Shown here piece by piece: positions 46,695 to 56,410 of a DNA stretch of 64,000 bases. Source of the DNA: Marinobacter sp. F4206. Its GTDB lineage: Bacteria > Pseudomonadota > Gammaproteobacteria > Pseudomonadales > Oleiphilaceae. The notes under the pieces were generated by a model. The model saw only the letters and a list, made by a program, of their open reading frames with translations, was not told the DNA's origin and did no database searches. The stretch spans positions 310,001 to 374,000 of the forward strand of contig NZ_JAHXKI010000002.1 in the NCBI RefSeq assembly GCF_019392195.1, written 5' to 3'. Numbering within the stretch: the first letter of the stretch is position 1; every line of letters begins with the position of its first letter. The translations under genes were made by a program, and so were the position numbers.

Positions 46695-48149
46695 TCAATC
46701 GAGGCCCATGTAGATGGTTTTGAGTTCCGCGGCTCTTGTCGCCCAGGTAGGAATCGAATCGATGGGAGTCACTTCCCGCGAAAAAAGTTCGTCCAACCGA
46801 TCAAGGTTGTCGAAGTCAACTACTGAAAAGCCGCCATCCAAGCTACCCTCCAGGGCTTCGGCAAGAGACTCGCTCACCATGAGTGGTCGCCCCTCAGCCA
46901 CCACCTCAAAAGGCTTAATTGCGGGGACCAGACGAGTCAGCAGGTCTGCCTTCCGAGGCAAAGCAACTAGGTCCATCAGCTGATAACAGGCAGAAACCTC
47001 ATGCCGTTCTACCCTCCCCGCAAAAATGACGTACTCCGCAACGCCAAGCTCAGCTGAAAGGCTCCTGAGCTTTCCCTCGTGTTTACCGCTGCCGACCAGC
47101 AACAGCGTCGGACGCGCATGTGAGGGAGTCCGAGCCAAAGATTCGATTAAAAGATCCAGACCCTCGTATTCAACCAACGAGCCGAGATAGCCGATCACGC
47201 GTCCATTCTCTGGCAAAGCAAACCTTGATCGCAGGTTTTCAACCGAAGTTTCTGAAAATTCTTCTACGTCAGTAACATAGGTCGCATTGCCTACTACGGA
47301 GATTTTGCTCTCAGGAACCCCCTTACCCGCCAACCATCTCTTCAAGGCCTCCGAAATAGTCACGACCTTGTCCACGTAAAAGCACGCAGCGATTTCTCGT
47401 TTCTCGCAATAATGATAGTGCTCTGATTGCCGATAGTTGGGCTGGGAAAAAGCTCGGGTTACATGCCATAAACCCCGAACCTCATAGACTGAGGTAATGC
47501 CGAGCAATGCACCCGCTTTGGCGGCAGCGAAGCCGTTCAGATAATTCGAAGCTGCATGGATGACCGAAGCCCTGCGATCGCTTGCAGCTTCGGCCAGCAA
47601 TCGCCCATACACCTCGATATACTCAGAATCCGGGGTCCGCAGAGACACTCCGGCGTTAGGCCAGAACTGGAACTCTACACCCTGATAAGTTGTGTAACGA
47701 ATCCGACGTTCCGTTTTGTGGGCAGGTAAATCCCACGGGTAGCCAGGCCTTACTACCGCGTTGACCCCAATACCCAATGCCTCGAGCCCTTGAGCCAAGG
47801 CAGTGGAACGTGAGGCGTATCCGGAGGGATCGAAAGCTCCGCAGCTATGAAAGGCCAGCATCACACAGCCATTAAATGGCTCCCGTCTTCCGTTTTCCTT
47901 TGAAATAGGATCATCCTTGGACACCAAAAAATCACGCATGTCCGCGATTTTCCGCTCCTGCTGCCTGACTCGCCCGCCGGTAAATCGCCACTTTCTCAAT
48001 ATCCGAAGACTCCCGGTAAGATCGCCCTGGGAATAAGCTTTAAGAAATGAAAAGGGAAAGGTCTGCGAAAGAACATTAAACCCCATTGCCAAAAAAGGGC
48101 GCACTTTCCCACCTTTCACGAAGAAAAGGTATTCTCTCAGCAGCCTCAT
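46695..48149 (-). CDS. Glycosyltransferase family 4 with N-terminal extension
   Basis: This 484-residue GT4 glycosyltransferase has an N-terminal extension of about 100 residues and an acceptor domain with SRSTALAQGLEALGIGVNAV and VIHAASNYLNGFAAAKAGAL. The donor domain carries IGYLGSLVEYEGLDLLIESL and the metal-free nucleotide site VPAIKPFEVVAEGRPLMVSE. It is a paralogue of the 54593-56383 product: both share an AASNY motif and YEVRGLW at equivalent places. The ATG at 48149 is supported by a CGGTGA site; a codon 7 residues earlier is possible. Confidence 0.85.
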   Translation of the reverse strand: MRLLREYLFFVKGGKVRPFLAMGFNVLSQTFPFSFLKAYSQGDLTGSLRILRKWRFTGGRVRQQERKIADMRDFLVSKDDPISKENGRREPFNGCVMLAFHSCGAFDPSGYASRSTALAQGLEALGIGVNAVVRPGYPWDLPAHKTERRIRYTTYQGVEFQFWPNAGVSLRTPDSEYIEVYGRLLAEAASDRRASVIHAASNYLNGFAAAKAGALLGITSVYEVRGLWHVTRAFSQPNYRQSEHYHYCEKREIAACFYVDKVVTISEALKRWLAGKGVPESKISVVGNATYVTDVEEFSETSVENLRSRFALPENGRVIGYLGSLVEYEGLDLLIESLARTPSHARPTLLLVGSGKHEGKLRSLSAELGVAEYVIFAGRVERHEVSACYQLMDLVALPRKADLLTRLVPAIKPFEVVAEGRPLMVSESLAEALEGSLDGGFSVVDFDNLDRLDELFSREVTPIDSIPTWATRAAELKTIYMGLD

Positions 48150-48209
48150 ACAATCACCGGATAAACACAAGCCAACCGGCGACAGGGAACCGGATCATTT
48201 CCAACGCCT

Positions 48210-50147
48210 CTAGCCATCAGCCTTCCTATATAAGTGCAAACCTTGGCCCTGCTCGATAGCCAAGCGCCCTAGCTTCTCGGAACCCCTCATACTTAGGTGG
48301 CCGGAATCATAATAAACGGGAACACCTTCCAGATACCCTGAACAAACCTTTCCTTGACAAAGCATATCCCTGACACTAATCGTGTTTACGTTATCAATCT
48401 TCTGAGCAAGATTTACAATAAACTCGTTAACCTCATAGTCACCGTCATTCTCGGTCATGGCGGCGTTCATGCAATCCATAAATGGAATTTTCAGAGCTTT
48501 ATATTCGCAAAATCTATCGAAACTCGGTATTACCGGAATTTTTAGCGCAACAATTACTGACTCAGCATTATCACTGAGGTACTTAATAGTCTTCTCAACC
48601 TCCTGGTAAAAACCATCCTTCCGATATGCAGTCCAACTTGCAGCTACAATAACCGTTTTATATTTTTTTACTTCGGCCATCATAGCCTCATTAAAAGCTG
48701 AGCAAGTTTGACGATTTCTTTTTGCATAGAATCCAGAGTTTTCAAGCAGAGGAGGGCACGCCGAATGCGCAATATTTCTCATCGGCACCTTTAGTTCATC
48801 GGCTATTGCCTTAAAGTATCCTACATAGTGTGATGCATTAGAATCGCCGAATATCAAAGTATCAGGCTTAGCTCCTTCCGGGCCAATAACACACTTGGGA
48901 TCATCCATCAGTTCCCGTCTGAAGTCGGGTCTTTGACAAACATAGGGGAAACGAGGTGCCGATATTGTTGCTTCCTCAAGTCCACTCAAAGCCGTCTGGT
49001 ATCCGCTCGGCGAAACCGGATCAACCATACCTTCCGAGGCGTAAATAAGTGCCCCTAGTGACAAGGAGGCCAGACTTGCTCCTCCCACCATTACCGAAGC
49101 GCGCTTCAATTTTTCTGGACGCCTGAACGGCGTTTCAATCAGGTAGTATGAAACAAGTGTCCCCAATACGATAACAGCAGCGCAGATGAGTCCCGACCAT
49201 AAGCCAAGTTCACCATAGGCATAGCGATAAAATGCCAGCACTGGCCAATGCCACAAATAGAGAGAGAATGAGATCTTCCCAATGAACCGAACCGGCCCAA
49301 GTGATAGGGCAAAACTTACTGGATTACCGGCGAATGCCCCACCAAAAATCAAGAGGGCTGTCGCTATGGTCGGCAGCAGAGACGCAATGCCCGGAAAACC
49401 GATATCGCGAGTAATTGTCATCAAGGAAATCACCAACAACCCCGCGCCGACAACAGAAGCCACGACACTAAACTGGCGACCGAGGTCAATTCGACTGTTA
49501 CTTAACGCGAGAAACGTCAACGCACCAAAGAGCAACTCGCCAGCACGGGTTGGGAGCATGTAATAGGCGAAAGCAGGATATTCCTTAACCGACCACGCGC
49601 TTAGCGCGAATGAGATCAGGGTCAACCCAACCGCTGACAGGATGATGCCGCGCTTCCCGTCTATCCTGAAAGCAAAAAAGATGATTGCCGGCCAAAGAAG
49701 ATAAAACTGTTCCTCTACCCCCAAAGACCACATATGAAGCAAAGGTTCGAATTCAGAGGAAGCCGCAAAGTAGCTGGTATCCAAGAACAGCCAGAAGTAG
49801 ACGTTGGCAGCCATAAAGATTGATGCGACCGATGAATAAGTCAGATCCAAAAGATCATCAGGCAACATCACCAGCCAGCCAAACACTAGCGTACAAACCA
49901 CCACAAATGTTGTGGCAGGCAAAATCCTCCGAAACCGCCTGAGATAAAACTCCTGAAAAGAAAAGGAGTCGTCCTGAAGCGTCTTGAATATAATCCCGGT
50001 TATTAGAAACCCTGAAATGACAAAAAATATATCGACACCAATAAAACCACCAGGAACCCAATCCTTGTTAAAGTGGTAAAGGACTACTGATAAGACTGCG
50101 ATTGCACGCAGGCCATCAATATCTAAGCGGTATTTGAGATGCTTCAC
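48210..50147 (-). CDS. Membrane O-acyltransferase with C-terminal SGNH domain (OafA-like)
   Basis: This 645-residue protein has an acyltransferase-3 domain with about ten helices (YRLDIDGLRAIAVLSVVLYH and FFVISGFLITGIIF at the N-terminus; LHMWSLGVEEQFYLLWPAII). The periplasmic SGNH domain has the catalytic Ser in DTLIFGDSNASHY near residue 430 and the Asp/His pair in YYDSGHLSMRGS near the C-terminus. Such proteins move acyl (usually acetyl) groups across the membrane onto surface glycans. It is a likely O-acetylase of the exopolysaccharide made here. Confidence 0.9.
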   Translation of the reverse strand: MKHLKYRLDIDGLRAIAVLSVVLYHFNKDWVPGGFIGVDIFFVISGFLITGIIFKTLQDDSFSFQEFYLRRFRRILPATTFVVVCTLVFGWLVMLPDDLLDLTYSSVASIFMAANVYFWLFLDTSYFAASSEFEPLLHMWSLGVEEQFYLLWPAIIFFAFRIDGKRGIILSAVGLTLISFALSAWSVKEYPAFAYYMLPTRAGELLFGALTFLALSNSRIDLGRQFSVVASVVGAGLLVISLMTITRDIGFPGIASLLPTIATALLIFGGAFAGNPVSFALSLGPVRFIGKISFSLYLWHWPVLAFYRYAYGELGLWSGLICAAVIVLGTLVSYYLIETPFRRPEKLKRASVMVGGASLASLSLGALIYASEGMVDPVSPSGYQTALSGLEEATISAPRFPYVCQRPDFRRELMDDPKCVIGPEGAKPDTLIFGDSNASHYVGYFKAIADELKVPMRNIAHSACPPLLENSGFYAKRNRQTCSAFNEAMMAEVKKYKTVIVAASWTAYRKDGFYQEVEKTIKYLSDNAESVIVALKIPVIPSFDRFCEYKALKIPFMDCMNAAMTENDGDYEVNEFIVNLAQKIDNVNTISVRDMLCQGKVCSGYLEGVPVYYDSGHLSMRGSEKLGRLAIEQGQGLHLYRKADG

Positions 50148-50210
50148 TTTTTCTCCTGGTTATACCTTGAAACCGTTAACCCCTTCCTAAGATCTTAAAC
50201 ATCAGAATCC

Positions 50211-51122
50211 CTAGCCAAAACTCACACTGAACCCGGAGTTAGTACTCTCAAAAACTGACAGCTCCTGCCTAAGAAGGTTTTTGGCCTCGACGATAAATTG
50301 ATTGTCTACCGACCTATCCCCTTTATACTTATTATCAAAATTCCTGCTTCTGAAGTCTGTGCACATAAAACTTCGAGCAGACTCTCTAGTGAGAATCGAC
50401 TTAAGATTCTCAATTACTTCATCCTCATGCCCGGAAATTTCTTCAAACTTTATAACAAGGTCAAAAGTCTTCCCTATTGCCTTTCGATAAAACTCCTTAA
50501 CGAAGCTCACATTTTTTCTTAGATATTCCTGATCATCTGAGTCCGGAGATATAAATTCCCGATAGCTATTTTTCCTAAAAGTGCGAGACATAACTATATC
50601 AACTGGATCACGCAATAGCAGGACATTCCTTTTCTTCCCTCTATACAGGTCACTCATTTTCCAGCCACTCATATGTGATGAGTTCACAATTGGAATATAA
50701 AGAGAATTTAAATCTATATCACTCAAATTTAATAGGTGGATAGCGTTTAAGGCTACATCCCGTTCTGTACCCTTGAGACGTGAGACAATGGAACTCACCG
50801 GCTTGGCGAACTTTACCTCCCCGCATGGCTGTACCAGTCCCTTTTTCAAAAGCAGGTCCTGAACCCAATGCGATCCACTTCCCCCAGCGCTATGGAGGAA
50901 AATAATTTCTGCGTCGTTCGAAACTCTTTGCTCACTGACCGAAAAAAGAACCTTGTAGAAATTCGTCCTGCTAGATATATTCGCTAACTCTTGCAACCTT
51001 GGCAGATGAGTGCGAACCTTCGAAGCTGCTCTTTTTTCAGAGGGTGTCTCACCCGGAAGCTCTGGCGAACCCAAGCACTTTTCAAAATAATTAACCAAGT
51101 CAGTCTGCCACTGCGTTTTCAC
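50211..51122 (-). CDS. Sulfotransferase (PAPS-dependent, carbohydrate type)
   Basis: This 303-residue protein has the two PAPS-binding signatures of sulfotransferases: the phosphosulfate-binding loop in IIFLHSAGGSGSHWVQDLL (H77 to W86 in place of the usual P-K-S-G-T-T-W) and the 3'-phosphate-binding motif LLLRDPVDIVMSR (R171 to S179). It has no signal peptide or membrane helix. The base composition is clearly more AT-rich than that of its neighbours, a sign of transfer. A PAPS source (cysC) and an anion permease lie at the upstream edge of the locus. The expected role is sulfation of the polysaccharide or its lipid-linked precursor; the acceptor is unknown. Confidence 0.78.
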   Translation of the reverse strand: MKTQWQTDLVNYFEKCLGSPELPGETPSEKRAASKVRTHLPRLQELANISSRTNFYKVLFSVSEQRVSNDAEIIFLHSAGGSGSHWVQDLLLKKGLVQPCGEVKFAKPVSSIVSRLKGTERDVALNAIHLLNLSDIDLNSLYIPIVNSSHMSGWKMSDLYRGKKRNVLLLRDPVDIVMSRTFRKNSYREFISPDSDDQEYLRKNVSFVKEFYRKAIGKTFDLVIKFEEISGHEDEVIENLKSILTRESARSFMCTDFRSRNFDNKYKGDRSVDNQFIVEAKNLLRQELSVFESTNSGFSVSFG

Positions 51123-51166
51123 CGATACACTCCAAATAAATCAAGACAGCTTAAGTGGTAATAGCG

Positions 51167-53047
51167 CTAGCCTTTGATTGATAAGTTCATGCCATGCTTG
51201 GCGCTGGCTGAAAAGGATAAAGACTGCTCCTCCTTGCCATCCCGCCAGACTAAAACTTCCGATATGGTCTCGTCTCTATCGTTGCTTTCAGCTTTGCTTA
51301 CCTCCGCATTGGAGGAGAAAGTAAACAAAGTCTTAAATCGGCCTCGGCTCTGTCCTCGCATTGCATACTGAAAGGCTGGAGATGGCTTGACCTCGCCATC
51401 GGACTCTGAGATCCAACCTCTCAATTCAGGGCTTTCATCCCCGAGGAACAAAGCCCCATCAACCGGACTTTCACTCGCCGATAGCACTGTCAATCGGGGG
51501 TCCATTTCGCACTCTGATTTATTGAGATAGATTGTAAACTCTTTATCGTTTTTGACTACAGAGTGCAGAGGAGACACGTTGAAACATTGTCGAACATCGT
51601 GGCTATGCCCCTTGATATCCGAAAAGTTATCAACGACCCATAACCAGTAACCTGGTTTAAAGATGAGGAAGCGGTCATAGCGGATGCTGTCAAATTCTTT
51701 GCATCGCGACCAACAAAAATACACGCCTGACGACTCACCGAAGCTTTCAATCGCGCTTCCAAACGGTTTGACGCCTCTTCTTTTGAAGTTGCGGCCATCG
51801 AATTCCAGTGTGTTGTGAGCACGAGTTGATTCACAATAGATTCGGTTTTCGTCTGAGTACCAAAATCCGTCAAGCCAGAGCCTAGACAGCCTTTTGGTCT
51901 TACCGATGTACCCATAACGGCCCGCATCAGTCAGAATTGGTACACCTCGGTCAAACCAAACAAAATTCAAATCGTCGGCATGCTTATGCGTTCGGGAATG
52001 AAAAGCCGCTGCATGTGCCAGATAACTGGATTGATTTTCCGCTAAAGATGCATTTGTAGTGTTGGCCCTAACAATCCAATAGCCTGATTTGTCGAAACCT
52101 CCGACTGGTGAATCGAAAAATTCCCCAGCTTGTCCTGAACTTGCAACAAACTGCATTTCGGGGGTCCGCCACTTTGTGCGCGCTTCCTCCACTGGCCGTC
52201 GCATGTCACGACTCGGAGAATCACCAAAGTTAACAAGAATGCCGTCTGGGTATACAAACCACGCAAGGACCTGCTCGATCCTTAAGGCACGTTCCGTAAG
52301 TTCAGGATCCGTTACCAACCCGGCATCCAACAAACCTTTTAGCGTTTCATACACCATCCGGTGATAGTCAGGTGAATGCTCTTTATGGACGCCCTCCTCA
52401 GTAAAGTGAAGCGCTAGTATTCGATGTAACCGATCAAGCCCTAAACGATAGGCTTCGGAGAGTTCCTTTGAAACGCTTGCAAACCTTCTCCCCAATGCCA
52501 ACTGCCCGGCAATCTGGTAATAGCCGTGATTGTTTTGATAGGTGATGTTCTTTTCAGCTGCCAAATGTCGAGCATGTTTCAACATACATCGCCAAAGCAG
52601 CCTTAGCTGTGACCTATTTAATAGGCGCTTGTTATGGGCAGCATCGATGAGGTACGCCAAACGATAAGCACGCATACCCACCGCCATGTCATACCAGGAA
52701 AACTCGGAGACAGAACGAGTTTTCTGGTGGAGTTCAGCCCATTCCAGAGCTACCTCAAGGCAGGGTGTGAGAAAATGATCTTCGCCTGTTTCGGAATAGG
52801 CTGCCAAAGGGACATCCAGCATATTCCAGCAATGTAACGCACAAGCCCAAGAACGTGATTTGGGGTCCGAGATAGTCCAGTCGATCGAGTCGTGTCCAAC
52901 TCGAACCGGCACGTTCTTCCCTACTGACCACCCAGTCTTCAGAATCCGGCGAGCGTTATCGACACAGCGCTGTGTGCTGATATTAGTGATTCGCTCGTAA
53001 GGATAAAATTCTCGACCCGCCAGCCGAGGAACTCCGAAACCAAACAT
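51167..53047 (-). CDS. Heparinase II/III family protein
   Basis: This 626-residue protein has an N-terminal alpha/alpha-toroid (about 30-300) with NNHGYY at 172-177 and EEGVHKEHSPDYH near 217-229. The C-terminal beta-sandwich domain of the heparinase II/III family has HKHADDLNFVWFDRG from 354 and DAGRYGY at 374-380. These contain the His, Asn and Tyr used by the family to cleave uronic-acid polysaccharides by beta-elimination. No signal peptide is seen, so it is probably cytoplasmic. Such genes are frequent in exopolysaccharide clusters, where the true activity is often untested. Its start overlaps the pyruvyl transferase stop as TAATG. Confidence 0.85.
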   Translation of the reverse strand: MFGFGVPRLAGREFYPYERITNISTQRCVDNARRILKTGWSVGKNVPVRVGHDSIDWTISDPKSRSWACALHCWNMLDVPLAAYSETGEDHFLTPCLEVALEWAELHQKTRSVSEFSWYDMAVGMRAYRLAYLIDAAHNKRLLNRSQLRLLWRCMLKHARHLAAEKNITYQNNHGYYQIAGQLALGRRFASVSKELSEAYRLGLDRLHRILALHFTEEGVHKEHSPDYHRMVYETLKGLLDAGLVTDPELTERALRIEQVLAWFVYPDGILVNFGDSPSRDMRRPVEEARTKWRTPEMQFVASSGQAGEFFDSPVGGFDKSGYWIVRANTTNASLAENQSSYLAHAAAFHSRTHKHADDLNFVWFDRGVPILTDAGRYGYIGKTKRLSRLWLDGFWYSDENRIYCESTRAHNTLEFDGRNFKRRGVKPFGSAIESFGESSGVYFCWSRCKEFDSIRYDRFLIFKPGYWLWVVDNFSDIKGHSHDVRQCFNVSPLHSVVKNDKEFTIYLNKSECEMDPRLTVLSASESPVDGALFLGDESPELRGWISESDGEVKPSPAFQYAMRGQSRGRFKTLFTFSSNAEVSKAESNDRDETISEVLVWRDGKEEQSLSFSASAKHGMNLSIKG

Positions 53048-54561
53048 TACCCCGATCCTTTCCCGATAAGATTTGCTAGAAGGCGGCGTATCCTGCCAGA
53101 AGAAATGTCCTTCTTTAAAAGGCGGGCATTTTCACGGGCAAGCGTCTCAACCCTTGCTGACAGTTTCTTCTCTCGTTCTTTCACACGCTCATAGGCTTCT
53201 TTTCGAGCGGCAACGACTTCCTTGTGCCTCGTGTTTCGGGAACGTAACGCCGTTTCAACTTTCTTGCGCTCGGATGCCGAAACAACCTCTGGCCACCAAG
53301 GCTGATATTGAACCGCTTCACTGCTAGACATAAACGGGGCTGGATCATTTGTTTCAGTCGTCAATTGCCTCAGCCACTCGACCGTTTCGGACTTCCGTTT
53401 TTCAATTTCCGGATGTAGGGAGGGGTAATCATCGATCGCCAAAAAAATGGCATTAACAATCTTATCCCGCTCGGCATCCATCAAACGGCCACCTAGCTCA
53501 AAACAGAATTGCTCCCGGCCAAGGTACTCGTATAAGCCGGGCATTTTGTGTCCATGCTCGGGAAAATAGGCGGTCACCGAGGGTGTTCCCGCCACATACC
53601 CAAGGATGGCAGCATGGAACCTCGACGTGTAGATGCAGTCGCAAGCGGACAATTCTCTAAGGTAATCTGATACCGATACAGGGCGATACAGACTAACCCT
53701 GGAGTCACCAAATTCTCCGCTTAATACGGCGTATAGCCCCTGCGTCAGATCTACATCCGCGTTGGACTGCATAAACAATCGGACGGTGAAACTCTGATCA
53801 GAAAGCAACTGCCGAAGAACAGCAAGGGTAGATTGGAATGAAGGTGATTCGGAGTATCCAGAGGCTGCGTAGCGCTCTGCCGCCTGTTTTGTTTCCAGTT
53901 CGCCCACTCTCAAGCCAGCGCTATCAGGGCGAACAGTCACAGCCAAGACCTTTTGGTGCTTTTGGCGTGACCGCTGCTTATCAGACCGCAAAAAGAACGC
54001 CATATCCGTAAAGACAGGAGCATCCGCCAGTAATCCCTGTGAGGCTAAAATCTCGGCGGACCGCGCGTCCCTCGCAGCAACTTCGGGGCCTTCACCCAAA
54101 ACGTTGTGCATGAAGTCAACCGAATCCTTCGTTTCAAAAGGCCCAAAGCTCGAAGGAACAACAGCGCATCGCAGTCCCGACGCCGATGCCGCAATTATCG
54201 GCAAGGATCGCCAGAAAAGGTTATGCCAGTTTTCATTGTGATGATAAGAGAAGAAGTGCTCGCCACCATTGACCAATACCAGATCGAACCCCTCAACCCC
54301 ACAGTCAGAAATAAAAGCCTCAGGGGAAGCAAGATACTTTATGGCTTCAGTTGCTGAACTGAAGACAGATTGAAATTCGCATTCAGGGAATTCCGAAAAA
54401 CTCTCCCTGCCACCCAGTTCCTCCCCGGTGCTGTTCAAAAAGAAAACCCTTAACCTTAGGGAATCGCCAAACGCGCGACGCAAATACTCCACGAGCCCGG
54501 CATTGATCGCAACATCTCCAATGTTGCTAGAATAGTGTCCGTAAAACAGCGCCACCTTCAT
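53047..54561 (-). CDS. Polysaccharide pyruvyl transferase family protein
   Basis: This 504-residue protein has an N-terminal pyruvyl-transferase domain (MKVALFYGHYSSNIGDVAIN with the GDxAI motif; CDCIYTSRFHAAILGYVAG as the second half motif). Its C-terminal coiled coil covers about residues 430-490 (AARKEAYERVKEREKKLSAR). Family members add ketal pyruvate from PEP to sugars of exopolysaccharides. The coiled coil is an addition not usual for the minimal family and may hold partners together. It is coupled to the heparinase-like gene downstream. Confidence 0.82.
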   Translation of the reverse strand: MKVALFYGHYSSNIGDVAINAGLVEYLRRAFGDSLRLRVFFLNSTGEELGGRESFSEFPECEFQSVFSSATEAIKYLASPEAFISDCGVEGFDLVLVNGGEHFFSYHHNENWHNLFWRSLPIIAASASGLRCAVVPSSFGPFETKDSVDFMHNVLGEGPEVAARDARSAEILASQGLLADAPVFTDMAFFLRSDKQRSRQKHQKVLAVTVRPDSAGLRVGELETKQAAERYAASGYSESPSFQSTLAVLRQLLSDQSFTVRLFMQSNADVDLTQGLYAVLSGEFGDSRVSLYRPVSVSDYLRELSACDCIYTSRFHAAILGYVAGTPSVTAYFPEHGHKMPGLYEYLGREQFCFELGGRLMDAERDKIVNAIFLAIDDYPSLHPEIEKRKSETVEWLRQLTTETNDPAPFMSSSEAVQYQPWWPEVVSASERKKVETALRSRNTRHKEVVAARKEAYERVKEREKKLSARVETLARENARLLKKDISSGRIRRLLANLIGKGSG

Positions 54562-54592
54562 TGGTCGGCCCCTCCGGGATTCATTTTACTCT

Positions 54593-56383
54593 TCATGAAA
54601 TCCGCTCCAGAACTCGAATCATTTCCTGTGCGATGTTGTTCCAGGTTCTTTTCGGCAGCATCTCTGAGCGCGCGTTTTGGGCCAGCTTGGCGGCGAGACC
54701 GGTGTCACTCAATAGAAGCCGAATCGCGTCAGCCAAGGACTCCGGATCGCCAGCCTTGTGAACCAGTGCTGAAACCTTGTCCGTAACCATCTCACGCAAG
54801 GCCTCAACATCAGAGACAACCATAGGGACGTTCATAGCCATGGCTTCGAGTGGTTTTAACGGGGAAACCAACCGACAGACCTGATAGGGCTTTCGAGGAA
54901 GTGCTATCACATTGAACAGGGAGAAATATTTCGTCACTTCCGAAGGCGGTACTTTGCCCGTGAACGTCACAAATTTGCCGAGGTTATTTTCCTGGACCCG
55001 ATGCTCGAGATCCTCGCGTACGTCACCGTCCCCTACGACAACCAATCTCAGGTTCGGGAAGTCAGATACAAGCAATTCAACAGCTTTGATCAGATCATCA
55101 AGCCCCTCATACGCCACGATAGAACCGACATACCCCACAACGAACGAATCATCGGCCAACTCCAGATCGGCCGCCATACGTTGATCACGTTCAAGTGGGC
55201 GGAAGGCGTCAGGTTCAATTCCATTGGGAGCCAGAGAGATACGATCACAGTCTGTTCCACGCTTCGTCAGCTCCTCCGCCATCGCAGAAGTCAGCGTGAA
55301 TACATGGTCGGCATGGGAAGCCACCAACTCCTCTAATCTACGATCCAGTTCAAAGCGCTCGGTACGCTCCCAACCGGGCTTCTTTGAGGCTGCAGTATAC
55401 TCCCAGAGTCCGCGAACCTCGTACACGAACGGAATGCCGAGACGCCGTGATGCAATCAACGCGGGTAGCGCAGCCTCGTAGTTGGAAGCCGCCTGAATAA
55501 TTTCCGGTTTAAGCTGTTTGGCTGCGTTTTCAATAGCGCACGCCGAGCGAATCAAGTATTCATCGTAGTCGACTTGCCGTCGGTGAAATCCAGGAAGTCT
55601 TTCGTAGATGATCCCATCAATTTCACGAGTCAGTTCCCCACCCCCTTCCCTGGCATCAGGACGATCATACGGATAACCCTGTCGGGTAACACAATGGGTA
55701 GTCCATCCCGACGCCTTTAACGCTCCCAAGATGTGATGGGTACGTGAGGTATAACCGGTAACATGGTACGGACGCGAACTCGATGCTACGTAGAGCATGG
55801 TCCGGGAATTAGGTTGGTATGCAGGCGAAGGTCTCGCGTCAGGTATCTCTGGTAGCTTTTGAAGAAGTTTCCCAGAGCCTCTAATCTGGTGTATCTTTTC
55901 GGCGACTGCCGAGGTTGATAATTCCGGATCACCAAGTGCATCGATCAACTCGTAGGGAACTCGGATGTTTCCACTATCCCAAGTAGCTAGTGCAGCCCAT
56001 TGGCGCATGTTCGGCCGTTCGCTCTCCAAGCAAAGAGCTCGTGCGGTCCGCTCCGCATCAAGCACATTGACTGTCATTGCATACCGCGTAAGCGCAACAA
56101 GGCATTTCTCACGATCTCGCTTTTTGGTTTGAGAGCCAGATATATCCTGTAGAGCCGCATCAAGTCCCTGCTCGTTATAGATTTCGAGAACCTTTCCACG
56201 AATCCTCTCCATGAGACGACGATTCCGAAACCGCCTAATAGAGCTACTGACACGATCTGGAAGCACCCAAACCACTAAAAACCGAATAAAGTCACGGACA
56301 AAACGACGAAGGGCCCAATGGGCCCTTCCGATTACATGCCGCACCTGGCCGAATACTGAGCTATTGTGTTTTTGAGATGCCAT
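54593..56383 (-). CDS. Glycosyltransferase family 4 with long N-terminal region
   Basis: This 596-residue GT4 glycosyltransferase has about 190 mainly helical residues before the acceptor domain. Recognisable segments are VTGYTSRTHHILGALKASGW, EIIQAASNYEAALPALIASR, YEVRGLWEYTAA, VGYVGSIVAYEGLDDLIKAV and SPLKPLEAMAMNVPMVVSDV. It resembles the 46695-48149 product closely in motif order, pointing to an old duplication inside the locus. Donor and acceptor are unknown. Confidence 0.86.
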   Translation of the reverse strand: MASQKHNSSVFGQVRHVIGRAHWALRRFVRDFIRFLVVWVLPDRVSSSIRRFRNRRLMERIRGKVLEIYNEQGLDAALQDISGSQTKKRDREKCLVALTRYAMTVNVLDAERTARALCLESERPNMRQWAALATWDSGNIRVPYELIDALGDPELSTSAVAEKIHQIRGSGKLLQKLPEIPDARPSPAYQPNSRTMLYVASSSRPYHVTGYTSRTHHILGALKASGWTTHCVTRQGYPYDRPDAREGGGELTREIDGIIYERLPGFHRRQVDYDEYLIRSACAIENAAKQLKPEIIQAASNYEAALPALIASRRLGIPFVYEVRGLWEYTAASKKPGWERTERFELDRRLEELVASHADHVFTLTSAMAEELTKRGTDCDRISLAPNGIEPDAFRPLERDQRMAADLELADDSFVVGYVGSIVAYEGLDDLIKAVELLVSDFPNLRLVVVGDGDVREDLEHRVQENNLGKFVTFTGKVPPSEVTKYFSLFNVIALPRKPYQVCRLVSPLKPLEAMAMNVPMVVSDVEALREMVTDKVSALVHKAGDPESLADAIRLLLSDTGLAAKLAQNARSEMLPKRTWNNIAQEMIRVLERIS

Positions 56384-56410
56384 GGCCCCTTAACTTGTCC
56401 CTTCAGACGC

